Below, piece after piece: positions 17,501-25,548 of a DNA stretch of 43,205 nucleotides (position 1 is its first letter; each line of letters starts with the position of its first letter). Below the pieces are notes generated by a model, which ran no database searches, was not told the origin of the DNA, and worked only from the letters and a program-made list of their open reading frames with translations. The translations under genes were made by a program, and so were the position numbers. This stretch comes from Caldithrix sp964532875 (lineage in GTDB: Bacteria > Calditrichota > Calditrichia > Calditrichales > Calditrichaceae): assembly GCA_964532875.1 (NCBI GenBank), contig CAZHIZ010000010.1, positions 1 through 43,205 on the forward strand. Reading direction: 5' to 3'.

Positions 17501-17947
17501 TCGGATACGATATACCCCGATCCTATTGTTTGTAAGATCAACCGGAGGGCCGCCCGCACTGATCCACCCAGGGCTCAATCCGCTGCGATACATAATTCCC
17601 CCAACCCGCGGTGTGTCGCTAACGGCTTCATTGGTTTCCGGATTTCGTAAAATAGCGCCCCAAATAAAGCCATCCGAATAAAGAAGGGTTGTTGGCGCTA
17701 CCGTGATTGGAAAATAGCCGCCGGCTGATCCGCTATAAGGATCATGAGCGGTCATTCCATCAGACCGAGCCCAAAAGCCCCAATTCCCCACATCTAACAA
17801 AGAAAACGAAGTAAGATTAACGGCCGGTGTAGCCATCCTTTTAGGGATACCTATTTTCCCCTGAGGAAATAATAGGGTAGGTACTAAAAGAACCAAGCAA
17901 ACAATAAGTACATAATAACCGCAAAATCGATGAATAGATTTACACAT
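14555..17947 (-). CDS. Giant secreted protein with Fn3 domain and T9SS sorting tail (paralog 3 of 3)
   Basis: Function not recognised. 1,130 aa, collinear with paralogs 1 and 2 but more diverged. The signal peptide is longer (MCKSIHRF then a hydrophobic run to LLFPQG). NWKNWPVDLGAPY with VDVNGNGIYDPV, GDIDGEGGN, an Fn3-like domain at about 526-672, and a sorting domain from about residue 1030 (INVFPNPYY ... ASGLYIVHIEMPELKK) are all present. I start at the ATG at 17947 with GAGGT five bases upstream. An in-frame TTG at 17971 lacks a ribosome site. Its C-terminal half lacks the DDVRC...GGYSGG stretch of the other two, where it reads SDDERLITVAFS. The order suggests an older duplication (3 versus 1/2) and a younger one (1 versus 2). 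Confidence 0.85.
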   Translation of the reverse strand: MCKSIHRFCGYYVLIVCLVLLVPTLLFPQGKIGIPKRMATPAVNLTSFSLLDVGNWGFWARSDGMTAHDPYSGSAGGYFPITVAPTTLLYSDGFIWGAILRNPETNEAVSDTPRVGGIMYRSGLSPGWISAGGPPVDLTNNRIGVYRIRSDWRSLTDADLIKECTYLFHVNAAAVTKEMMASVRQQYEYNWKNWPVDLGAPYVDVNGNGIYDPVLDSLGCPDATRGDYPGLAQANQVIWFPVNDLNKNKTLYFAGSLPIGLEVHFTLWTYKGRYNPLRNVVFKRIEIYNKSNFKLDSMYISVFSDPDIGDYSNDLVGCDSLNSIAFAYNGTNYDEEFSKYHIKPAAGVYDLLQGPTVSSSNHQDTAIVDFQYLFGHKNLKMTSFQAYRPYIEEPPMGDIYLTLILYNIMRGFQATPDLMHPTPQIFLSGPRKGQTTRFPLSGNPVTDPNARYGDIDGEGGNYAPGDRSFLMSTGPFVMEPGSKQDIIVAIIGGLGKDYLNSLQEAWNTDVIVKRIYKNLFKSVPNPPAKPMVRATPLEDKIVLNWGFNEQRVKETEEVKNGDYVFEGYNVYQLPTQNAKISDEGVKRIATLDRIDGVQSIYGTFISPKYGNQLITAPIQYGTDSGVRHYYLVNWDSLKNRPLYRGSTYYFAVTAYNYNPHSRKNPSIESEPSVVTVTVQGPKPGDRYEAEPEQEIKVQAENENNLECRVFVIDPAAVTGHKYEIFFETDRDTLSATYGQMVWNLKDVTKNRLVLEKEKIHYINDPMHYDAVGVPIVDGLKIFIYQPPNNKIQAIVEVANGNGPLEENDWDDAGRPFHGNNVWHSLSAPSDVNRFYLSAGGGSGNLERIERSIENARGHDFEMRFTAQGGLLDWVYNDWRTYAHVPFEMWDVGFGTYDDYSDDERLITVAFSPDSIIGQFGFHTKDPALGYPATDWIYARRPKNSKGSYANYVNALQNGLDNSQWFDNSEEVLAHLIICDFGGARTLPETGTVIRFITVKGPQSNTKFYFKAPGRIENDKALARKDVEKINVFPNPYYGSSEQEPNRFTHFVTFNHLPRHAIVRIFTLNGMMVRKLEKNDDSPFFRWDLRNRRGFPVASGLYIVHIEMPELKKTKILKLMVLGLEEVPEMF

Positions 17948-18264
17948 ATTATGAACCTCATAAAAATACAAATGAAAAGAAGGAATGGGAGGGTGACAAA
18001 AAAATAAAATACAATTTTATCAAAAGCAAAAATATTTTAGAGTATGTGATACTTTTTTGCGAATTGTTAATGAAGAGGCAATTGGATTTTGATCTTCATA
18101 CGCTTATGAGCGTAATAAAAGCATTTATTTTTATCTGGCATTTTTTGGCCGTCAATTAACTTTTAGTTGCTACGGACCAATTTTCTCTTTGAGCATCGAA
18201 GGCAGTTGAGAGCAATTTTCTGTAAGGTAAAAAAAATCCCGACCGAAGTCGGGATTAAAAACTT
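17948..18264. other. Intergenic region before paralog 3
   Basis: 317 nt, AT-rich, no gene seen. It contains the terminator of the upstream barrel operon (18229-18256). The remainder, about 18220 down to 17950, is the probable promoter region of paralog 3, but I could not settle on a convincing -35/-10 pair. Confidence 0.6.
18229..18256 (-). terminator. Strong intrinsic terminator of the barrel/coiled-coil operon
   Basis: Read on the minus strand: a 9-bp stem AATCCCGAC/GTCGGGATT with a TTCG tetraloop, followed by a run of eight T. It starts 8 nt after the stop codon of the 18265-19407 gene. Textbook rho-independent terminator. Confidence 0.92.
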
Positions 18265-19407
18265 TTATTTTTCTTCCTGAAGAATTTGCTTTAATTGTTC
18301 CAGTTCCTGCTCAGCTTGCTGACGCTCTTTCTTTAATTTTTCCAGCTCTTCCTGAACATCTTTGGTACGATCTTTTTCCTGCACGATTTTCTGGAAAAAT
18401 TCCACACGTTTCTTGAATTTTTCCCGTTCCAATTCGGCGCTGGTCAGCTTGTGGGTGGTAATGGGCAGAATTTGTAAATTAACCCCCATATAAACGCGCC
18501 AGGCACAATAATTGGGTAAATTATATTTTTCGGGTGTACGATTTGCTACCAATGCGTAATCAGTCTCATCTAAATCTTTAGAAATACGGATATCCATGCC
18601 TAAGTCTGCAGACAACCAAGGTAAAGCCTTATAACGAATACTCGGGGTAATATAAGTATAATTTTCACGACTATAGACAAAAGGATCCGGCTGGTTTAAA
18701 AAGGCAATGCCTTCCACTTCCAAGCGATAATCAAACATATCGGTGGGATAGGTAAGGCCGAAGGCATATTGAAATTCGGAAGAATTTTTAGTCGCATCAT
18801 AATAGCGGCCGCCATCATTATAAACCGTCCGACCGGCTTCCATGTGATTCCAATATCCCAAATTCAAATGTGCACTAAAGGAACGATCCGGTAAATAGGG
18901 GTCTAAATAATAAGACAACAAACCGGTAAAGCCCACTTCTACCGCGCCACTGGCATATTCTACAAAGGGGTAGTTGTGTTTTTCACCCGTGGGAATGCGC
19001 GTATTAATCATTAAGCCGCCGTACATTTTCTTACCCATAAAACCGAAGGAACCCATCTTCAGGCTGGCAAAAATATCGCCCGGTAAGTTGTATTCATTGG
19101 AATAATGGGTATCCTGATAAATCCTTGGCGAAATAATCAAATCCAAATGGTCGAGAATACCCCAGCTCAAACTGGTTTGTCCTACAACCAACCAATAATT
19201 GGCCGCACGAAAATTTTGCGGCGGCTGACCAGAACCTACGAACTGCGTGGCCCGGGTAAAAAAATTCATTTCCGAATACAAGGTCACAAACCCTTTGCTT
19301 AAAGTTCTTGCACTTTGAGTGTGCAGTAAACTTTTGCTTCCGATCGGCGGTTGACTGTAGGCAAATGTAACGACCAACGCCAAAAGGATTAGGCTGACTT
19401 TTCTCAT
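18265..19407 (-). CDS. Outer-membrane barrel-like protein with C-terminal coiled coil (paralog b)
   Basis: Function not recognised. 380 aa. A signal peptide (to about residue 18, TFAYS then QPPI) is followed by alternating polar/aromatic strands typical of an outer-membrane beta-barrel (about 25-315), with conserved blocks YQDTHYSNEYNLP, RIPTGEKHNYPF and DPYLPDRSFS. The last 60 residues are a charged heptad-like helix (KFKKRVEFFQKIVQEKD...ELEQLKQILQEEK), probably a coiled coil in the periplasm. The same layout is found in the next gene upstream, so the two are a tandem duplication. GGGAGG lies 5 nt before the ATG. The 73-nt gap to the upstream paralog and the terminator after this gene argue for a two-gene transcript. 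Confidence 0.8.
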   Translation of the reverse strand: MRKVSLILLALVVTFAYSQPPIGSKSLLHTQSARTLSKGFVTLYSEMNFFTRATQFVGSGQPPQNFRAANYWLVVGQTSLSWGILDHLDLIISPRIYQDTHYSNEYNLPGDIFASLKMGSFGFMGKKMYGGLMINTRIPTGEKHNYPFVEYASGAVEVGFTGLLSYYLDPYLPDRSFSAHLNLGYWNHMEAGRTVYNDGGRYYDATKNSSEFQYAFGLTYPTDMFDYRLEVEGIAFLNQPDPFVYSRENYTYITPSIRYKALPWLSADLGMDIRISKDLDETDYALVANRTPEKYNLPNYCAWRVYMGVNLQILPITTHKLTSAELEREKFKKRVEFFQKIVQEKDRTKDVQEELEKLKKERQQAEQELEQLKQILQEEK

Positions 19408-19480
19408 CTCAACCTCCCAGAAAAACTTTATTAGCTTGAATCATAATGCTCGGCATTTTTTTAATATATTTGAATATTTT

Positions 19481-20665
19481 TTATTTCTCTTCCAATATTT
19501 TTTTCAGATCCTTAATTTCTTTCTCGGCTTCTTTGCGTAATTTACGCAAACTTTCCACCTCTCCTTGAACCGATTTGGACTTTTCTTTCTCCCGCAAAAC
19601 GGTTTCAAAGAAATCTTTCTTCTCTTTGATTTTTTCTTTTGTGTACACATCCTCGGCCGTTTGTTGTTTATGCCCCAGTTGAAAACTAAAATTGGCACCC
19701 AAATGTATACGCCAGGCAGGATAATTTTTGGGCATATCCACTCTCGTGGAGATATCCGGAATAATAGGCTCGGTCCATTGGCGCACGGAAGGCGACATGC
19801 GAATATCAGCACCCAAATCCAACGAAACCCATTCGGCCGGGCGATAGCGTACGCTGGGGCTTAAGTAAGCCCATTCTTCGGCACTGTACACAAACGGTTC
19901 GGGACGTTGTAAATATAAAATTCCGCTCATCTCCAGACGAAAATCGAATAAATCCGTGGGATAAACCGCGGCCAATGCCATGCGCAATTCCGTCGCATTT
20001 ACCGTTCCGAACAATTCCTCACCTTTGGGATGAAGTACACCCTGAGGATCTCTGTACCCATGTTCATATTTGTAAAGCACATGTCCCTTTTCGTTGTGAT
20101 CCCAGATACCGATATTGTAATGCACGCTAAAGCTACGGTCCGGGAAATACGGATCCAAATAAAAAGAAACGGCACTTAAAAAACCGAATTCAAAAGCACC
20201 GCTGGCGAATTCCGTAAAGGGATAATTATGCTTTTCACCGGTAGGAATACGGAAACTGGTCAATAAAGCGCCCCGGAAAAATCCGCTGCCGAAAGCAAAA
20301 TCACCGGCGCGAAAGGTAAGAAAAATATCATCCGGTAAATTGTATTCGTTGCTGTAATGCGTATCCTGATAGACACGAATACCCAAAGTCGCATCGAAAT
20401 GTTCGGCGATTCCATAGGTAAAAGCCGTGTTACCGGCTACCAACCAATAATTCACGGACTTAAAACTTTGCGGTTTTAAATTACCGATAAAATCCCCAAC
20501 CTTGGTAAAAAAGTTCATTTCGTTATACATGAACAAGCGGCCCGGATCGACCGTTTTACCGGTTTGTGTGTAAAACAATGTGCGGTCGGCGTTTGTGAGT
20601 TGGGCAAAAGCCGGAAGTACCACCAGTAATGTGATACCGAGTGTGATAAGAATTCGTTTTTTCAT
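19481..20665 (-). CDS. Outer-membrane barrel-like protein with C-terminal coiled coil (paralog a)
   Basis: Function not recognised. 394 aa, paralog of 18265-19407 and the first gene of the pair. It has a signal peptide (to about residue 21, LPAFA then QLTN), barrel-like strands with the same YQDTHYSNEYNLP, RIPTGEKHNYPF and DPYFPDRSFS blocks, an insertion near residues 205-225 (HGYRDPQGVLHPKGEE), and a C-terminal lysine/glutamate-rich helix of about 60 residues (KIKEKKDFFETVL...EKEIKDLKKILEEK). GGGAG lies 6 nt before the ATG. A barrel carrying a periplasmic coiled coil could anchor to peptidoglycan or oligomerise, but no sequence motif decides this. Confidence 0.8.
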   Translation of the reverse strand: MKKRILITLGITLLVVLPAFAQLTNADRTLFYTQTGKTVDPGRLFMYNEMNFFTKVGDFIGNLKPQSFKSVNYWLVAGNTAFTYGIAEHFDATLGIRVYQDTHYSNEYNLPDDIFLTFRAGDFAFGSGFFRGALLTSFRIPTGEKHNYPFTEFASGAFEFGFLSAVSFYLDPYFPDRSFSVHYNIGIWDHNEKGHVLYKYEHGYRDPQGVLHPKGEELFGTVNATELRMALAAVYPTDLFDFRLEMSGILYLQRPEPFVYSAEEWAYLSPSVRYRPAEWVSLDLGADIRMSPSVRQWTEPIIPDISTRVDMPKNYPAWRIHLGANFSFQLGHKQQTAEDVYTKEKIKEKKDFFETVLREKEKSKSVQGEVESLRKLRKEAEKEIKDLKKILEEK

Positions 20666-20832
20666 GACAAACTCCCAAATCAGATAAGTGAATGGTTTCT
20701 GATTGGTTATTTTTTAAGATAGATAAAATTTTTTTAATTTTCAATAATTTACCTTCGATCACCATGATCGACTATTATTTTTTTGTAATAATGACTTCCC
20801 CGATCTTTATACTTCGTTTCGTTACAAAAAAA

Positions 20833-21333
20833 TCAACGATAGTAATTCACACGCGCCGCCAGAACAAATACGTTGGCGATAATAGCCAAATCCCGGAAAA
20901 TGCCGACCAATTTGGTGAAAATGTCCTGGATACTGCCGGAAACGATAATGGTATCCCCCGGTTGTAACGGCGGAATCTGACTACTATCCCCGGTCTTTAA
21001 AAATTTCTCCAGATTTACTTTTAGCACCTGCTGATTTTTGCGCACAATCCGTACATCGCTTAAGCGCGCCGTACTTAAAGGCCCGCCGGCTGATGAAATC
21101 AAATCAATAAGAGTGTACGAACTGGGTACGCTGTAAATACCCGGTTTTAAAACATGCCCCCACAAATTTACGGTAACCAACAGTACATCGCCGCTGCCCA
21201 GAATGTATTGGGCGGCCGGATTGGCCTGCTGCCGAACCCGTTGTTGGCTTTGAAAGAATTTGCTGTAATCCTGCCCTTGTACCGTGGCCATTAAAAATAA
21301 ACTCAATAAAACGAATCGTATTGCATATTTCAT
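20833..21333 (-). CDS. Small secreted SLBB-domain protein
   Basis: 166 aa. A signal peptide (cleavage near VQG then QDYS) is followed by YILGSGDVL, a remnant of the polysaccharide-export entry motif, and a single SLBB domain (about 55-130: LKPGIYSVPSSYTLIDLISSAGG ... LQPGDTIIV read in parts). A hydrophobic C-terminal segment ends the protein (about 140-160). Wza/KpsD-type exporters have a full Poly_export domain and more SLBB repeats, so this is not a complete polysaccharide exporter. The ATG at 21333 overlaps the stop codon of the upstream lipoprotein as TGATG, so translation is coupled. A TTG one codon earlier is rejected. Last gene of the porU-porV-lipoprotein-SLBB series. Confidence 0.8.
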   Translation of the reverse strand: MKYAIRFVLLSLFLMATVQGQDYSKFFQSQQRVRQQANPAAQYILGSGDVLLVTVNLWGHVLKPGIYSVPSSYTLIDLISSAGGPLSTARLSDVRIVRKNQQVLKVNLEKFLKTGDSSQIPPLQPGDTIIVSGSIQDIFTKLVGIFRDLAIIANVFVLAARVNYYR

Positions 21334-22115
21334 CAATTACCCCACTTTACATCAAATATTTTCCAATTTGATTCCGAGCCTTCAAAAAATTGATGGGCAA
21401 CATCTTCGCGGCCAACACAATCCACTCTCCAGCGGTATTTCCCGTTCGGGAAAATTGTTTTCAAAGAATCACCGGTTAAACGGAAACTCTGGTGTGCCGA
21501 ACCGTATTCCGTTCTCACATATCTAATATAGGCTAATAAATGAACATCTTTAGAATAAAATCGCTCGATCCGCAAAATATACCTGTCCGGCGTATTGCCC
21601 GATTCCATCCACCATTCAAAATTCATATCCGTTTTGTCGATGATGCTGGCATTGGCATTTAGCGAAAGTTTTACAGGCTTTTCCATTAACTGATAGGAAA
21701 CCGTATCCGAATTCGTGCTTTCGAGATGATCTTTATTCACTGCCGTAACATAATAATAGTATCGAACATTTAATTGCAAATCTTGAGCATCAAAATAAAT
21801 GGTATCCGCCTGCCCCGAGGCATTGACCGGTACCTGACCGATCAATACGTAGTTTTTATCCCCTTGCATTTCTTGCGAACGGTAGATGTTGAAATTTTCT
21901 AACTGTTTCGTTTGAGGGTGATGATACCATTGAATTTGAATTTGATTGATTTCTCCTTCGGGTGTAGGTACCGCATCGATACCCGGCTCGGCATTGCTTG
22001 TATCGGCTCCGGCTTCTCGCAGAACCAGTTGCACGGGCAGCGGAGGCGTTCCCTTGTTATTTGTACTCTTATCACAAGACGTGAACAAAATAATAAAAAT
22101 TAATAACCAAATCAT
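21333..22115 (-). CDS. Lipoprotein with Fn3-like domain
   Basis: 260 aa, function not recognised. A short hydrophobic leader ends in a lipobox (LFTSC, Cys14), so it should be lipidated. Residues about 25-145 look like a fibronectin type III domain (IQIQWYHHP ... FNIYRS ... YYYYVTAVNKDHLES). The rest (about 150-260) looks like a second beta-sandwich (FEWWMESG...YRWRVDCVG). The ATG follows the porV stop by 7 nt without a clear ribosome site, which suggests translation by re-initiation. The stop codon overlaps the SLBB gene start. Its location makes it a candidate accessory subunit of the PorU/PorV attachment complex; that is inference. Confidence 0.75.
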   Translation of the reverse strand: MIWLLIFIILFTSCDKSTNNKGTPPLPVQLVLREAGADTSNAEPGIDAVPTPEGEINQIQIQWYHHPQTKQLENFNIYRSQEMQGDKNYVLIGQVPVNASGQADTIYFDAQDLQLNVRYYYYVTAVNKDHLESTNSDTVSYQLMEKPVKLSLNANASIIDKTDMNFEWWMESGNTPDRYILRIERFYSKDVHLLAYIRYVRTEYGSAHQSFRLTGDSLKTIFPNGKYRWRVDCVGREDVAHQFFEGSESNWKIFDVKWGN

Positions 22116-22122
22116 ATTATTC

Positions 22123-23136
22123 TTAAAATACCAAAATTAATGAAACACGATGCGAATTTCCAAGATCATGACTCTGATAAGCATAATCAAGCCGAAACTT
22201 CCATAAAGCGAGTCCCGCACCGGCGGTAAAATAACCGGCATTGGCGCCCAGACGAACTGCAAGCAATGAATGAATTAACAGCTCGCCGCCAATATGCGTG
22301 TTGCCCTGATAGCGGCTGTCCATATCATAATTAAAGCTAAGAAGACTTTTCATAAAAGGCAACGGTTGATTGTAAGCAAAACCGAATTTAAAATTGCGAT
22401 TAATGTGATCGGCATGCTTTGTATCCGTATCCCAAACAATGCGGGTTTGGGTTAAATCCTGCACATTTAAACCGAATGATAAATCGCCCAAACTGGTACT
22501 GGCGAAAATATCATTCAAACTAAAACCAGTTAAAAACCCAAGATCAATGCCAATGCCCGATCCCGTATTCTTATCTATTTTTTGCCGAATATATTTGATG
22601 TTGGCCCCGAAGCCTAACTTTATGGGGATTTCAAAATACTGCCACCCCAAATCCAAATTATGTGTTATTAAACGGGCAAAACTGAATATGAAAGCGTCAT
22701 TTTGATTGGAAAATGAACCGGATGCCCCGTATGTCAGTTGTTCGGCCAAACCGTGTAAACGCTCGTAAGCCGTACGCGCATGTTCCTCGTCAAAATCGAA
22801 TCGGGGAATTTCATCCACACTCAAACGCATCCAGGATAGAGAGATAGTCGCATTATGCAATAGCGGAATAACAGCACCCATGTAACTTTGCTGCTCCAAC
22901 TTATTAAATAAATTGGCATACATGCTTCCGGCCTGGACTCGTTTTACTAAACCTAAACGACCCGGATTGTAAAAAACCGATGTCACGTCACCATTTCCAG
23001 CTACCGCGGCGCCTCCCATGGCTAAGGTGCGCGCCCCGGCACCCAATTCCAAAAAAGAAGCCGCATAACGGCCGGACTGGGCCCAACCTAACGAAATTAA
23101 CAAACCCACAATTCCTAAAATCCAAACTCTGCGCAT
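22123..23136 (-). CDS. porV: PorV/PorQ-family outer-membrane protein
   Basis: 337 aa outer-membrane barrel of the FadL-like PorV/PorQ family. After the signal peptide (LGWA then QSGR) comes the hallmark FLELGAGARTLAMGGAAVA and then SVFYNPGRLGLV, where the family has a similar YNPAGL motif. The C-terminus ends in a beta-strand with Phe (RVSLILVF), typical of outer-membrane barrels. In T9SS, PorV carries cargo from the translocon to the PorU sortase. The start is the ATG at 23136, overlapping the porU stop codon as TGATG; a GTG one codon earlier is rejected. Adjacency to porU supports PorV rather than PorQ, but the two subfamilies are hard to separate by eye. Confidence 0.85.
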   Translation of the reverse strand: MRRVWILGIVGLLISLGWAQSGRYAASFLELGAGARTLAMGGAAVAGNGDVTSVFYNPGRLGLVKRVQAGSMYANLFNKLEQQSYMGAVIPLLHNATISLSWMRLSVDEIPRFDFDEEHARTAYERLHGLAEQLTYGASGSFSNQNDAFIFSFARLITHNLDLGWQYFEIPIKLGFGANIKYIRQKIDKNTGSGIGIDLGFLTGFSLNDIFASTSLGDLSFGLNVQDLTQTRIVWDTDTKHADHINRNFKFGFAYNQPLPFMKSLLSFNYDMDSRYQGNTHIGGELLIHSLLAVRLGANAGYFTAGAGLALWKFRLDYAYQSHDLGNSHRVSLILVF

Positions 23137-25393
23137 CACTGTAATCTGGCCATTTTTAATACATGTTTCACAACTTTATTTTTGTACTTGCCCTTAATAA
23201 TGGCAAAATAAACCCCGTTTGCCACAGGATTTCCGTCATCATCCGTACCGTCCCAAATTAACTCGTGATAATTCGGTTCAAGAATATTATCGTCCGGGAC
23301 GGTTTCATCCAAATCGAGCATTTTGGAACGAATTAAGCGCCCCGAGGTGGTGTAAATTTTAACGGACAATTCGTCAATGGGCTCGTTGCTTTCAATGGTG
23401 TATGAGATGATGGTTTGGTCTTTAAAGGGATTGGGATAGTTCCCGTAAACTATCAAATTAAAATTTTGTGTCACCGAAAAGGTCAACTCTTTTTCGGCCA
23501 GGTTACCATTGACATCAGCCGCTTTTACAACCAATTCATGCGAACCGGATTTTAAATCCGGACTTAACGTTATTTGAATATTTTTGGCAGAACGGGCGTT
23601 TTCCGGGAAACTGACACCTTCATTTACAACAGTACCGTTTCTAATGTAAAAGGTATTGTCAATCTTTAAATCGACCGCATTGCGAAAATCCACACCGTTG
23701 GCATCCTGCAGCAAAATACCCATGGTCGGCTGTTTGGGCACTAACATTCCGCTAAGCAATGGACGGCCGTTCACGGTTATTTCCAACATGGGCTTTTGCC
23801 GATCTTTAGAATAAAACACGGCAAACAATCCGGAACTTGAAATGTGCGCCCGAATGGTCCGAGCATTGATCCAGGAACTCTTTTGAGCCAACCAGGCATT
23901 GGAAGTCGAATCGTAGCGGTAAATAGACACGTGTTCTTTGTCCAAACCGTTAAGACGAACCGTATCGATAGGCACACTTAATGTTGCACTCAGTTTATGT
24001 TCCACTTTGGGATTTAAAAACTGCAAGTTCAAAGCAGTCGTATCCCCGTTGGTCTTTGTGGGGATGGGCTGCAAATCGTATTGATGCGTTTTTTGCAGGG
24101 CATTGCGAATGAACACTTCACCGAAGCGGAATACGGATTTTTCAGGCAGTCCGCCTTTGACAATTTCCAATTGCCAGGTATTAGCCAAAGTGATTTTTTG
24201 ATGAGTGCGACCGTCCAAACTCGTGCCAATGGTCGGATCAGCTTGTAAATAATTTAAGAAAAGCGTGGTTTGCACCGTATTGTTGTTTTCATTGCGTTCC
24301 GCAATCAACGAATCGGGATCGGCTACGATTTTAATTTGGTGATAGGGAGCATACGGAACATTGGCGGGCAAATCGATGTGCACTTGTTTTTCTTCGTCGG
24401 CTTTTAAACTTATTTCTCGTTTGGCAAACGCTTGACCCACCTTAACCTTATCATCGTAACAGGCCAGATTAACCGTCGGTACCGGAATACCGGAATTGTT
24501 TTTTACTTTGAAGCACAGTTGTACATTTTTCTGCCCGCCCCAGGTAACGCTATTGGGCACAATTAAAATGTCCGGCCGGGGATCTTTAATAAACAGTTTT
24601 TTCCAATGTTCGCTCACGCTTTTTCCGCTTTGGGTAATCATGCGGATATCAAATAGTTTTTTTCCTCCCGTAGAAAATCCGCTAAACGGTTCGATGGATT
24701 GGAACAAACTATCGTTTACTTTTTGCAGAGGGATTACCTGCGTGTAATTTTGATAACCGTCCACATCCATTAAATTGACAATGGACATGGTCTCTACAGG
24801 GTCATCTTTTGCCTGTACCGTGATTTTGAACGAGATGGAATCGCCAACCTGAGGCAACGCGGGATTGGTTACAATGCTTCGGACAAGAGGCCGCCCCACG
24901 GCAATCCTGGCCTGTCCATGTGCCGAGGCCTGTGTTCCCCGGGCAAACACGTTAACGGTTAAAATCTGCCCGGCAATGTCATCCGGAATAGCAAAGGGCA
25001 ACTCGTACGTCTCACCCGAGACATCGCCTTCGCTCTCAAAGACCTTGTAATTTTCATCATCGGTTATCTCTAACACCAGATGCGCGTTCTGCGGCAAGGA
25101 TTTTACCTTGATCCTGACCGTATCGCCCGGCAGCACAGAAGGATGATTTACGTCCACATTTAATATATTCGAGGGTTGCACAATGTGCAGGGCCGGATCG
25201 CCGAACAGATTATATTGGGAAACCTGAGAATGGCGAATTGTCCCATAGCCGAAGGTGTAAAAGCGGCCGTCTTCGGTAAAGTAAAACGGATTGGCCAGAT
25301 AGTAGATTTTCATTAGATTAACGGCTTGCCCGATGGTCAGATCGGGATTCCACAAATAATCGAACAGGCCCCACTCAATGGCATAATCGTTGT
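23136..25393 (-). CDS. porU: PorU-like gingipain-family sortase, C-terminal part (gene cut by assembly gap)
   Basis: Continuation of the gene that begins at 28333. After the 100-N gap the frame reads NDYAIEW...LWNPD and continues LTIGQAVNLMK; the same 17 residues are also read just before the gap, so the two pieces overlap and are one protein. Content in order: the end of the C25 peptidase domain (FGDPALHIV), beta-sandwich domains, a CARDB-like domain (AERNENNNTVQT, about residue 1290 of the joined protein), and a C-terminal FlgD-Ig/T9SS sorting-type domain (YPNPFKDQT ... GRLIRS ... WDGTDDDGNPVANGVYFAII, about 1590-1680). The stop codon overlaps the porV start as TGATG. Removing the gap and one copy of the 55-bp duplication gives a 1,680-aa protein with no frameshift. 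Confidence 0.88.
25339..25393. repeat. 55-bp exact duplicate, copy left of the gap
   Basis: Identical to 25494-25548 on the other side of the N run. Exact contig-end overlap of this kind is an assembly artefact, not a biological repeat. Confidence 0.95.
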
Positions 25394-25493
25394 NNNNNNN
25401 NNNNNNNNNNNNNNNNNNNNNNNNNNNNNNNNNNNNNNNNNNNNNNNNNNNNNNNNNNNNNNNNNNNNNNNNNNNNNNNNNNNNNNNNNNNNN
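25394..25493. other. Assembly gap, 100 N, inside porU
   Basis: Exactly 100 N. Because both flanks carry the same 55 bp and the reading frame joins perfectly once they are merged, the true gap length is most likely minus 55, i.e. no sequence is missing here. Confidence 0.97.
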
Positions 25494-25548
25494 AGATCGG
25501 GATTCCACAAATAATCGAACAGGCCCCACTCAATGGCATAATCGTTGT
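25494..25548. repeat. 55-bp exact duplicate, copy right of the gap
   Basis: Second copy of 25339-25393, see there. It encodes the same NDYAIEW...WNPD residues in the porU frame. Confidence 0.95.

Noticed and set aside
20755..20771. 7-bp hairpin as terminator after the SLBB gene
   Set aside because: On the minus strand, the direction of the SLBB gene, it is not followed by T residues. The T-rich side lies on the plus strand, where no gene ends.
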